Shown here piece after piece: positions 53,698 to 61,977 of a DNA stretch of 64,000 nucleotides. Source of the DNA: Botryococcus braunii. Lineage: Eukaryota > Chlorophyta > Trebouxiophyceae. Below the pieces are notes generated by a model, which saw only the letters and a program-made list of their open reading frames with translations, did not search any database and was not told the origin of the DNA. The DNA lies in contig KV908674.1 in the NCBI GenBank assembly GCA_002005505.1, positions 1 through 64,000 on the forward strand, written 5' to 3'. The position numbers and the translations under genes are program-made. The first letter of the stretch is position 1. Each line of letters begins with the position of its first letter.

Positions 53698-53860
53698 TGT
53701 AGCGCGCGGCAGGCAGACTCCGCCAGGGTTAGCCCCGTCGGATGCCAAGCGGTACATTAGGCTAGGCGTAGCCTCTTTAGGCTTCGCGCTAGCACATACG
53801 GTGTGGCGCTCGGGCCACACTGGCACTTTCATCGGTGCAAACAATTCGGAGAACTTTACA
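53698..53860 (+). repeat. TyB-2 3' LTR (163 bp)
   Basis: Identical by eye to the 5' LTR, followed by CGCAG and TyC-2 gag. Confidence 0.95.
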
Positions 53861-53865
53861 CGCAG

Positions 53866-54633
53866 CCTGTTCCTGTTGTCACGACTCAGCCTATGCCAAC
53901 GGCTACTGCGGCATCGGCTTCCGTCTCTTCGGGTTCAGGGAAGCCCTCCCTGAAGTTTCCTGATCCACCTGTATTTGAAGGGGATGCAATGAAGCTTGAT
54001 CCTTGGCTAATGCAGTGCGAAATGTACTTGAGGGCATATGGGATAGATCTCGCATCTACTCGTGCAGTGGAAGTCGCGTCGATGTTTCTGAGGGGCAAGG
54101 CTCTTGATTGGTGGACAGGGCAATTTCATCTGATTGCTTCTGGCAGTTTGTCAGCCTATGGGACGTGGGGTGATTTTGTGTCAGCTCTGACAGTGGCATT
54201 TAGGCCTGTAGAGTTGCACAAACGGTACCTGGAGCAGCTGCTCAATCTTTCGCAGGGCAAACAGGATATGAGAACATATATTGCTACGTTTAATGCTTTA
54301 CGTGCAAAGGTTCCAAGTGCATTTGCTGAGGACACTCTGTGCCACTTGTTTTTGCAGGGCTGCAGGGCAGATTTGCAAAAACCCATCTCGCTACAGTATC
54401 CCAAGACATGTGTGGACCTTTTCAAGCATGCAGTAACTATTTCAGATATCCCCAGTCACTCCAGGACGCCGCACCAACCTCCAAAAGGCCCAAGCGACTC
54501 CAAGAGCCCTGGTACTTCCAAACCTGCCACGCAGACTTGCACGCATTGTGGCAAGCCTGGGCACGCAGCTGAGCGGTGCTTCCAATTGCACCCAGAGCTC
54601 AGAAAGCAACGTCACAAATCAAACACCACTTGA
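53866..54633 (+). CDS. gag: TyC-2 gag, C-terminal part
   Basis: Continues 32798-33070 in frame. Retrotransposon capsid (PDPPVFEGDAMKLDPWLMQCEMYL, FLRGKALDWWTGQFHL, YLEQLLNLSQGKQDMRTYIATFNAL, LFLQGCRADLQKPI), Ser/Pro linker, zinc knuckle CTHCGKPGHAAERC (C316 of the joined frame), end KSNTT and TGA. This is the complete version of the gag that is deleted in TyC-1. The apparent ATG at 53803 lies in the TyB-2 LTR and is not the start. Confidence 0.93.
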   Translation, partial: PVPVVTTQPMPTATAASASVSSGSGKPSLKFPDPPVFEGDAMKLDPWLMQCEMYLRAYGIDLASTRAVEVASMFLRGKALDWWTGQFHLIASGSLSAYGTWGDFVSALTVAFRPVELHKRYLEQLLNLSQGKQDMRTYIATFNALRAKVPSAFAEDTLCHLFLQGCRADLQKPISLQYPKTCVDLFKHAVTISDIPSHSRTPHQPPKGPSDSKSPGTSKPATQTCTHCGKPGHAAERCFQLHPELRKQRHKSNTT

Positions 54634-54679
54634 TTTGGTGTTCTTCTTTGGTATTGAAGCAGTGTGAGACCTGCCTCAG

Positions 54680-55458
54680 ATGTCTGCCAACTGTCCCGTT
54701 ACTCAGTATGGGATTCCTATCGTGTATGGACTTGGTACTCTGCAGGATTTCTTTCACAGTTGTTGCCATTCTTTTATGACCCATTATGTGGATGGGCATG
54801 GTATATGTAGAGAGTTTCAGACATCCCCCCATGCCAGTGACCTAGCTAGTCCTGTGTGCATGTTTAAGAGAGATGCAGCTCCTCACCTTCCTTCTAGTGA
54901 TGCTCATGTTGTCTTGTTTGTTGATAGTAGTAACAGGGAGTGTACTGTTAGCCAGCTTGTGTCACAACTATTGCCAGGGACAAGATTGACAGTGTTCTCT
55001 TGTCAAGGCAGCTGTGAACAGGTGCTGGAAGGGACTACACAACAACAGTCTCATGATTTATTACTCTCGGCTTCTGTTTTGGATGCACTGGGTCTTACTT
55101 CCACCTTTATGTGCACACCCCACTGCAGTTCCAATACAGGCTTGCCCTTGTTTCGTTGCCTGGTTCAGACTGGTTGTCTTAGTGTGAAGAAGAAACCCCT
55201 GCCCGCAACTTCTTTTGACTCTTTTGTACAGTTAAACACTAGCCAGACTGTGAATGGTCCTAATCTTTCCTCTACGTGCATTGAATTTGAGGGAATTCTT
55301 GCTGATGGACCTGTCAGGATTTTGTTGGACAGTGGGGCCTCTGCAAATTTTATTGATAATAAACTTGTGCAGGAGCTTGCCCTTCCCACTGCTTCTTTAA
55401 GTTCACATGTTGCTATTCGTGTTGCTGATGGTAGGACCTCTATAGTAGAGAGTAGTGT
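54680..55458 (+). CDS. pol: TyC-2 pol, part 1 (Cys-rich domain and protease)
   Basis: ATG 46 nt after the gag stop and in a different frame; a stop (TGA 54665-54667) closes the frame just upstream, so initiation at this ATG is required. Residues 1-210 are a Cys/His-rich region conserved with TyC-1 (SANCPVTQYGIP, FFHSCCHSFMTHYVDGHGIC, DAHVVLFVDSSNRECTVSQL). The protease follows: IEFEGILADGPVRILLDSGAS with D217. Interrupted by TyD-1 (AGTGT at 55454-55458 and 61973-61977). Confidence 0.9.
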
Positions 55459-55699
55459 TGTAACAGGGGTTCAACGATCGGGCGAACCTCGTGACGCGTA
55501 ACGGCGTTACACGTGCAGTAGCGCACCGGTGGTGCTGCTGTGCGGGCAGAGATTGGACAAGATAGAGAGTTACTAGGATAGTGTAGGCACCTAAAGGCTT
55601 GGGTTTAGAGTTATAGAGACCTTGGGCGAGAGGTGGAGCCCCATTATGTAAGGTTCGTGGCAGTCGGGGTTTGGGACCTTTGCCGATCGGTCCGTGACA
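55459..55699 (+). repeat. TyD-1 5' LTR (241 bp)
   Basis: Followed one base later by PBS TGGTATCGGCGAG (55701-55713). Confidence 0.95.
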
Positions 55700-55700
55700 A

Positions 55701-55713
55701 TGGTATCGGCGAG
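55701..55713 (+). promoter_or_regulatory. TyD-1 primer-binding site
   Basis: TGGTATCGGCGAG; same core as the TyA, TyC and TyE PBS. Confidence 0.75.
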
Positions 55714-55732
55714 AGGGGCTTAGGCCCCTTTC

Positions 55733-57154
55733 GTGATCCGACTGGGTCTAGATAGGTATATTTATTTATGTAATTTAATAGAAGAGGAATTTGCCGCTTG
55801 GGAGTTAGATTTAGCGAGGAGACGTCGTGAAGTCTCACAGGGCCCCCAACTCGACGATCCCTCTCGTTCCGTACAATCTGATGCCTCAATAACTTCAGAA
55901 ATGGCCCGGAGAGAACTTGATGATTTACGTGCGCAGCTGGATGAGTCCCGAGAGCGGGAAGACGCGCTCCAAACTCAGATCGACGAACTCCGTGCGGAAC
56001 AAGAGGCACGACCCACTCCCGTAATTCGTACGCATATGCCTGACAAATTTGAGGGCCGAAAGGATGATTTGGAGCAATTTTTAGAGGATGTGCGTTCGTA
56101 TTGTGTGCTTACTAATCTCCCACTTGACAAGCGAGTGGATTACGCGGTGCGGTGCCTGGGGAAGTCCGTGAAAAAGGTATGGCTGGCTAAGAAAGCCAAT
56201 TACCTTAGAACAAACCCAGGTACAGCCCTGACTCTTGAAATCTTTGGACAACTTCTGGGCAGTGTCTATGACAATAGTGATAAAATCACCAAGGCAAGGG
56301 ACAAGTTGGATGGGGGTTTTCAGGGTTCTGATACCCTAGAACGTTATGTCGAAAGGTTCACAACACTGCTTGCAGAGGTGGAAGTGGGGGGAGAGCTGTC
56401 TGGGGGGGAGAAAATTCATCGCTTTAGAAAGGGGTTGCGCGACGACTTAAGAAAGGTGGCTGTCCTTGACCCCACCACTGGGGCTCCTTACCAAGACATA
56501 GATGCATTGATCAGTGCACTAACAAAGTATGATGCTGCCGTGGGAGGCACGGCGCAGGGGAAAAGACAACGTCTTGGGGGCCCTAGTGTGGCAGCCACCA
56601 CTGCCGTCGAATATGCCTACCCCACAGCCACCCCGGACGGGACATGGACAGGATACAACTATGGCTATGGTTATCAACAAGCCCCAACGTATGCTGCGGC
56701 TCCCATGGCCATGGCCCCAGTCTACCCTCAAGCAGGTCCATTAGCCTCCATGGCAGGTGGGCCTTCCCTGTATCCCCGTAGGGATGGGGTACCACCCTCA
56801 ATGCGGGTAGATCGCCGCACCGGGTTCAACCCCGAGAGGCAGTGTTTCTCGTGTCAGAGCATGGGTCATGAGGCGTGGGTGTGCCCTTTCAAACAAATGG
56901 CTGAACACCCTGAGATCCCCCTCACTGCTTTTCAGTTGCACATTGCTCAACAGATTGTGAGGGACTGGCGGGCTCGGGGAGTTCCACTTCCTGTCATCCC
57001 TGCACAGTTTGCAGAGATGGTGAATAGGGGCCAAGCATATGGTGGGGTGGGAACGGGCGGGACTGGACCAGGTGGTAGGACTGGGCGTGGGCGCGGACGG
57101 GGCCGGGGACGAGGACGGGGCTACGGAAGAGGGCGGGGACGGGCTAGAACATGA
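55733..57154 (+). CDS. gag: TyD-1 gag (start uncertain)
   Basis: Open from 55733, but the first codon there is GTG and the first in-frame ATG is near 55901, inside a coiled coil (MARRELDDLRAQLDESRERE). Either a non-AUG start is used or the ATG was lost. Acidic/basic coiled-coil N-terminus, capsid (MPDKFEGRKDDLEQFLEDVRSY, TLERYVERFTTLLAEVEV) clearly related to TyA gag, Tyr/Ala/Pro-rich linker, zinc knuckle CFSCQSMGHEAWVC, and a C-terminal Arg-Gly repeat tail that should bind RNA. The TGA stop overlaps the pol ATG. Confidence 0.88.
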   Translation: MIRLGLDRYIYLCNLIEEEFAAWELDLARRRREVSQGPQLDDPSRSVQSDASITSEMARRELDDLRAQLDESREREDALQTQIDELRAEQEARPTPVIRTHMPDKFEGRKDDLEQFLEDVRSYCVLTNLPLDKRVDYAVRCLGKSVKKVWLAKKANYLRTNPGTALTLEIFGQLLGSVYDNSDKITKARDKLDGGFQGSDTLERYVERFTTLLAEVEVGGELSGGEKIHRFRKGLRDDLRKVAVLDPTTGAPYQDIDALISALTKYDAAVGGTAQGKRQRLGGPSVAATTAVEYAYPTATPDGTWTGYNYGYGYQQAPTYAAAPMAMAPVYPQAGPLASMAGGPSLYPRRDGVPPSMRVDRRTGFNPERQCFSCQSMGHEAWVCPFKQMAEHPEIPLTAFQLHIAQQIVRDWRARGVPLPVIPAQFAEMVNRGQAYGGVGTGGTGPGGRTGRGRGRGRGRGRGYGRGRGRART

Positions 57155-60100
57155 TCATGGAACAATACCTCACCACATTTTCTCCTTATCCTAATTTTTA
57201 TTCTTCTTTAAAACAGCAAGCGGGACAACTTTTAGATTGTTTATTTTCTTGTAGCACTTCTTTGGAAATTCAGCCCGATGGTACACACTTACCACAGTTT
57301 GTTGTTGTTAAACGGGGGGAAGTTGAACAAACATTATCACGCTTTCGGCAAGACCAACTTGGGGCACCTCAAATGCATGCTTGCTTTGTCTTAGGGGCAA
57401 AAGTTGCCAAAAGTGCGACCATTTTTCCCTTTTTGAAGGGCATGCGTGTGCTCCTGCAAGGGAAAAAAGATAGGAATATTCCCTATTCCTATGTCGTTTA
57501 CTATGCACCTCCCCAACATTGCATATCATTTTGTCAGGCACTAGCACATCCAGACCTTGCCTTCATCTTCAATATCAGGTGTGGGGGGGTCAGTGGAGTC
57601 GCTCTGGTAGATACCGGGGCAACCCACACATTTGTGCGCAGGTCTTTTGTGAACACTTTAGGCCTTCGGCCGGTGAACACTCCGGTGTCTGTCCAATTGG
57701 CAGATGGCCAAACAATGACCTCTGCCGGCACTGTTTCTTTAAGGTTGCATTTGTCAAGAACTTACGTTGAACAAAGGAAATTCATAGTCTGTGACAGGCT
57801 CTTGGATGGTATAGATGTCATTTTAGGAAATGATTTCTTGAAAGACCGGGGCGCATTCATAGACTACGCGCAAAATGCCTTGCATTTGAAGCCGGCACAC
57901 TTCCCTCACTACATAACTCTCCGAAATAATGCGATTGTGCCCGAGACAAGCCCAATAAATCATACTAAGATTATTTCAGCAATAAGTGCAAACAGGGCTT
58001 TACGGAAGGGTGCTCAAATGTTTTGGGGAGTCGTGCGAGAGGAGACAAAGGAGGGGACAATGGGGAATGGAAGGGACCAGTCATGGGAGGAGATTGTATT
58101 GGGGAAGGTGGCCTCGGCTACCATGAAAGAAGAACCTCCCCCATGGGATACAGATGAAGCCACCGACCTTAACCTAAACTCTCGGGATGCAATTGGTAGT
58201 ATGACTGGCAAACCAAAGGAGCTGCGAGAACTTCTGTTGCAGTTTCTAGATGTTTTCCCAGATAAGCTGCCAGAGTTGCCACCAGATAGGGGGGTAGCTC
58301 ACACTATACCAATGGAACCAGGCCATGTACCCCCGTGCCGACCCACCTATAGGCTTGCTGAACCTGAAGTCAAAGAATGTAGGCGGCACGTCGAAGAACT
58401 CTTAACCCAAGGGTTCATTAGGCCTAGTTCCTCTCTTTATGGCAGCCCAATTCTGTTTGTTAGAAAAAAGGATGGTTCTTTCCGTATGGTCATCGACTAT
58501 CGAGCGGTCAATAATCTCACAAGGAAAGACAAATATCCATTACCAAGAATTGACGATTTGCTAGATAAACTACAAGGCTCACAATATTTCAGTTCGTTTG
58601 ACCTGTTGTCGGGTTACCACCAAGTACGACTGCATGAGGCGGATGTACCCAAAACAGCATTTAGGACACCTTTTGGGTCCTATGAGTTTTTGGTTATGCC
58701 CTTTGGGCTAACGAATGCTCCGTCAACTTTTCAAAGGTTGATGAATTCAATATTTCACGACTTTATTCGTGAAGGCTTCGTTGTTATTTATCTAGATGAC
58801 TTGTTAATCCACAGTCAATCCTTAGAGGATCATTACCAACATTTGGCACGTGTGCTCGAGCGGCTCCGGGAACAGAAACTGTATGCAAAGTTATCCAAAT
58901 GTGACTTCCTAACGTCAGAGTTGTGTTACTTGGGACATGTTGTTGGACGGGACGGACTGAAAGTGGATCCGGCTAAAGTTAAAGCTATCAAGGACTGGCC
59001 AACTCCCATCACGGCGACGCACGTACGGCAATTTCTGGGGCTAGCCAACTACTTCCGCAAGTTTGTCAAAAACTATAGTACGATAGCTGCCCCACTTACC
59101 CATCTAACTGGCAAGACTCCATGGATTTGGGGCAACCCCGAGCAACATTCTTTTGATAGTCTCAAGAATGCCTTAGTCAATGCTCCCACCTTGGTATTGC
59201 CAAATCCACAAAAGCCGTACCGTGTCGTTACCGATGCTAGTGACATAGGAGTTGGTGCAGTTTTATTACAAGACCAAAAGCCGGTCGCTTATTTCAGTAA
59301 AAAATTCAATTCAGCTGAGACGCGATATAGCACAACTGAAAAAGAACTTTTAGGAGTCTTATATGCTTTGAAAGAGTGGCGCTGCTATGTCCTAGGCACC
59401 TCATTTGTTGTTGTCACTGACCATAAGGCTAACAGCTTTTTACAAACCCAATCTCTCCTTTCACCCAGAAGGGCGCGGTGGGCCGAATATCTGCAACAAT
59501 TTGACATTAAGTGGGAATGGTCACCTGGGGTTGGCAACCCAGCAGACCCACTTTCAAGATGTCCTAATCTGGCCGTGGCCAACGTGTCGGGTGGACATCT
59601 GGGGGAGCACTCTCTCCTTGTCGAAGCGGATATGATGGGGGCAGGGGAGGCTGCAGACTCTCACTCCCTACCCTCGCAACTGGAAGGAATGGAAGCATGG
59701 GTGCGGGTTCTAAAGGATGCTTATTTAGTTGATGGATGGCTCTCGCGTAAACAAAACCGTCGGAAATTGGCCCACCGGAACGGGTTCTGGTATAAAAACT
59801 CGCGTTTGTATGTGCCCTCGCATTACGTTTCAGTGGACGGGGCGGAAAGGAACCTCCGTAGGGAAATACTTGAAAATCTTCATGGACCCCCAATAGTGGG
59901 TCATCAAGGGCGGGACAGGACAATCGAGCTGGTCGCCAGATCTTGGTGGTGGCCAGGGGTAAATGCAGATGTAACCGACTATGTAGCGCATTGCGACTCG
60001 TGCCAAAGAGTAAAACCTTTTTCAGGCTTACCTGTAGGGTTGTTACACCCCTTAGAAATCCCTTCTCGAAAATGGGAGTCCATGTCCATGGATCTCATCA

Positions 60101-61116
60101 CGGGATTACCTAAGACCAAATCTGGGTACAATGCAATTTGGGTTGGGGTTGATAGATTATCTAAATTTGCCCATTTTGCGCCGACGTCACAGGAGGCCGA
60201 CGCCGCTGACATTGCCCAACTATTGCGCACGCGTGTCTTCACTTTACATGGCTTTCCCCGTGAGATAGTTTCAGATAGAGACCCACGTTGGGTGGGCAAG
60301 TTCTGTCAGGAGTTGTTTAGGCTCACGGGGTGCCGGTCCGCCTTGTCTACTGCTTTCCACCCCCAGAGCGACGGCCAGACTGAACGCATCAACAGAATCT
60401 TGGAAGATTACCTTCGGCATTATGTGGGGGGGAGACAGACTGATTGGGATAAGCATTTGTGTGAGGCCGAGTTCGCATATAATAATACTTACAATCAATC
60501 TATCAATACTACTCCGTTTCGCTTAACTTTTGGGCAGGACCCTGTGATCCCTTTTCAAGAAATCTATGATGCACCTGTTCTTGGTCGTGGTATCGAGCAA
60601 GAATATGTTCCAGCTGCGGCTGAGTTTGTCAGACGTATGCGGTGGGACTTAGAACGGGCCAGGACTTGCCTTAAGGCAGCCCAAGAAAGACAGAAGGCGT
60701 ACGCCGATAAAAGGCGGCGGGACCTACCAAGCTTTGAAGTAGGTCAACAAGTCCTGCTTTCGTCAAAGAATATTAAGTTCAAACATTCCAGGACTAAGAA
60801 ATTGTTGCCAAGGTACATTGGCCCCTTTCCCGTCACCCGGGTTATTTCCCCGGTAGCATACAAGTTGCTGCTACCTACGCATTTGCGCATGCACGACGTA
60901 TTCCATGTTTCCCTTCTCAAACCTTATAAAACTGACGGAAGCGTGCAACCCCCACCTCCTCCTGAAACCATAGATGGTGAGCTAGAATATGAGGTGGAGG
61001 CAGTGCTTGCACATAGAGAGCGGAAACTTAGGGGCAAGAAAGTAGTGCGCGAGTATCTTATTAAGTGGTCCGGCTATGAGAGCATCCATAACACCTGGGA
61101 ACCGAGGAAAACTTAG
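57151..61116 (+). CDS. pol: TyD-1 pol (1321 aa)
   Basis: ATG overlaps the gag stop as ATGA; the pol frame is closed upstream by TAG at 57145. Residues 1-150: pre-protease domain with MHACFVLGAKVAKSATIF, homologous to TyA. Protease VALVDTGATHTFV, D154. [39 protein letters not shown] 547-550. RNase H: VTDASDIGVGAVLLQ, DHKANSF. H2C2 from about H911; integrase SMDLITGLP, SDRDPRW, SDGQTERINRILEDYL; GPF region; chromodomain from about 1279 (EYEVEAVLAHRE...EYLIKWSGYESIHNTWEP). The stop at 61114-61116 follows a one-base deletion after WEP; in the other frame the tail continues (ENLVHSREAVQQYW...) to TGA at 61230-61232. Confidence 0.95.
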   Translation: MIMEQYLTTFSPYPNFYSSLKQQAGQLLDCLFSCSTSLEIQPDGTHLPQFVVVKRGEVEQTLSRFRQDQLGAPQMHACFVLGAKVAKSATIFPFLKGMRVLLQGKKDRNIPYSYVVYYAPPQHCISFCQALAHPDLAFIFNIRCGGVSGVALVDTGATHTFVRRSFVNTLGLRPVNTPVSVQLADGQTMTSAGTVSLRLHLSRTYVEQRKFIVCDRLLDGIDVILGNDFLKDRGAFIDYAQNALHLKPAHFPHYITLRNNAIVPETSPINHTKIISAISANRALRKGAQMFWGVVREETKEGTMGNGRDQSWEEIVLGKVASATMKEEPPPWDTDEATDLNLNSRDAIGSMTGKPKELRELLLQFLDVFPDKLPELPPDRGVAHTIPMEPGHVPPCRPTYRLAEPEVKECRRHVEELLTQGFIRPSSSLYGSPILFVRKKDGSFRMVIDYRAVNNLTRKDKYPLPRIDDLLDKLQGSQYFSSFDLLSGYHQVRLHEADVPKTAFRTPFGSYEFLVMPFGLTNAPSTFQRLMNSIFHDFIREGFVVIYLDDLLIHSQSLEDHYQHLARVLERLREQKLYAKLSKCDFLTSELCYLGHVVGRDGLKVDPAKVKAIKDWPTPITATHVRQFLGLANYFRKFVKNYSTIAAPLTHLTGKTPWIWGNPEQHSFDSLKNALVNAPTLVLPNPQKPYRVVTDASDIGVGAVLLQDQKPVAYFSKKFNSAETRYSTTEKELLGVLYALKEWRCYVLGTSFVVVTDHKANSFLQTQSLLSPRRARWAEYLQQFDIKWEWSPGVGNPADPLSRCPNLAVANVSGGHLGEHSLLVEADMMGAGEAADSHSLPSQLEGMEAWVRVLKDAYLVDGWLSRKQNRRKLAHRNGFWYKNSRLYVPSHYVSVDGAERNLRREILENLHGPPIVGHQGRDRTIELVARSWWWPGVNADVTDYVAHCDSCQRVKPFSGLPVGLLHPLEIPSRKWESMSMDLITGLPKTKSGYNAIWVGVDRLSKFAHFAPTSQEADAADIAQLLRTRVFTLHGFPREIVSDRDPRWVGKFCQELFRLTGCRSALSTAFHPQSDGQTERINRILEDYLRHYVGGRQTDWDKHLCEAEFAYNNTYNQSINTTPFRLTFGQDPVIPFQEIYDAPVLGRGIEQEYVPAAAEFVRRMRWDLERARTCLKAAQERQKAYADKRRRDLPSFEVGQQVLLSSKNIKFKHSRTKKLLPRYIGPFPVTRVISPVAYKLLLPTHLRMHDVFHVSLLKPYKTDGSVQPPPPPETIDGELEYEVEAVLAHRERKLRGKKVVREYLIKWSGYESIHNTWEPRKT

Positions 61117-61731
61117 TGCATTCTCGAGAGGCGGTACAGCAGTACTGGAGTCTAACCACGGGGCGTGGGTCGGAAGCTAAACGGACAGGAACGGAAGCTA
61201 CATCTCAACGCAAGCGTGCTAGGCGTGCTTGACGCCCTGGCAGGTCGGGTCGGCCCCTTGGTGCTCCTTTTGTGGGAAGCTCTGGAAGTGGCAATCAGAG
61301 TGCACCTTGGGGGTACTCCAGTATGGGTAGACCTTAGGAGTGGAACGGACATGGGAACAGACGAGAGTGAGGGCGTGGCCCCTCTCGGGTGCGTGCGGTG
61401 CTAACCGCTCACCCTGGACAGGACACATGTGTAGAGTGTCGCGACTTGTGTTTACCCTGATGTATCGTGATGTGGAAAGGACCAGTGGAAAGGACTGGAC
61501 TAGTTGTCGTATCGGTTCCCGGGTTCGCGTAAAGGACAGGACTGGACATGTAGGAACATACACGGACTGGACTGGATATGTAAGGACTGGACAGGACAAG
61601 GGGTCCGGCTGGGGCTGGGGACGCCGGACTAGCGACTCTCGGTCTCTAAAGCTCCAAAACCTAAAGCCTTGGGTGGTTGGGTTAGTCTCCTTACCTACTT
61701 GGCCGGGACGTCCAAGATAGGAGGGGGAGGA
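61117..61731 (+). other. TyD-1 3' region: displaced C-terminal tail, untranslated region, polypurine tract
   Basis: Up to 61232 it encodes the out-of-frame end of the chromodomain with a basic tail (QRKRARRA). The remainder has no supported gene; GGACTGG/GGACAGG repeats occur near 61480-61600. Ends in GGAGGGGGAGGA before the LTR. Confidence 0.75.
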
Positions 61732-61972
61732 TGTAACAGGGGTTCAACGATCGGGCGAACCTCGTGACGCGTAACGGCGTTACACGTGCAGTAGCGCACC
61801 GGTGGTGCTGCTGTGCGGGCAGAGATTGGACAAGATAGAGAGTTACTAGGATAGTGTAGGCACTCAAAGGCTTGGGTTTAGAGTTATAGAGACCTTGGGC
61901 GAGAGGTGGAGCCCCATTATGTAAGGTTCGTGGCAGTCGGGGTTTGGGACCTTTGCCGATCGGTCCGTGACA
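61732..61972 (+). repeat. TyD-1 3' LTR (241 bp)
   Basis: Two differences by eye from the 5' LTR; followed by AGTGT and TyC-2 pol. Confidence 0.95.
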
Positions 61973-61977
61973 AGTGT

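Larger units (their letters stand above)
33071..53860 (+). mobile_element. TyB-2, Ty3/gypsy chromovirus inserted in TyC-2 gag
   Basis: TGTAGCGCGCGG...AACTTTACA with CGCAG at 33066-33070 and 53861-53865. The two 163-bp LTRs are identical by eye. Complete gag; pol split by TyA-2 between protease and RT, and carrying two frameshifts and a stop. Own sequence 33071-35356 and 50205-53860. Confidence 0.95.
55459..61972 (+). mobile_element. TyD-1, Ty3/gypsy chromovirus inserted in TyC-2 protease
   Basis: 6514 bp, TGTAAC...GTGACA, AGTGT duplication. The 241-bp LTRs differ at two adjacent positions by eye (CACCTAAAGG/CACTCAAAGG). Pol is open over 1321 codons with all catalytic motifs. Gag lacks an in-frame ATG near its start, and one base is missing in the chromodomain. 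The least damaged Ty3 pol in the window. Confidence 0.96.

Noticed and set aside
53803..53865. ATG at 53803 as start of the gag ORF ending at 54633
   Set aside because: Bases to 53860 are the TyB-2 3' LTR; the gag frame really continues from 32798-33070.
61152..61720. ORFs of 66-126 codons in the TyD 3' region
   Set aside because: Arise from GGACTGG/GGACAGG simple repeats and polypurine sequence; only the displaced chromodomain tail up to 61232 is supported.
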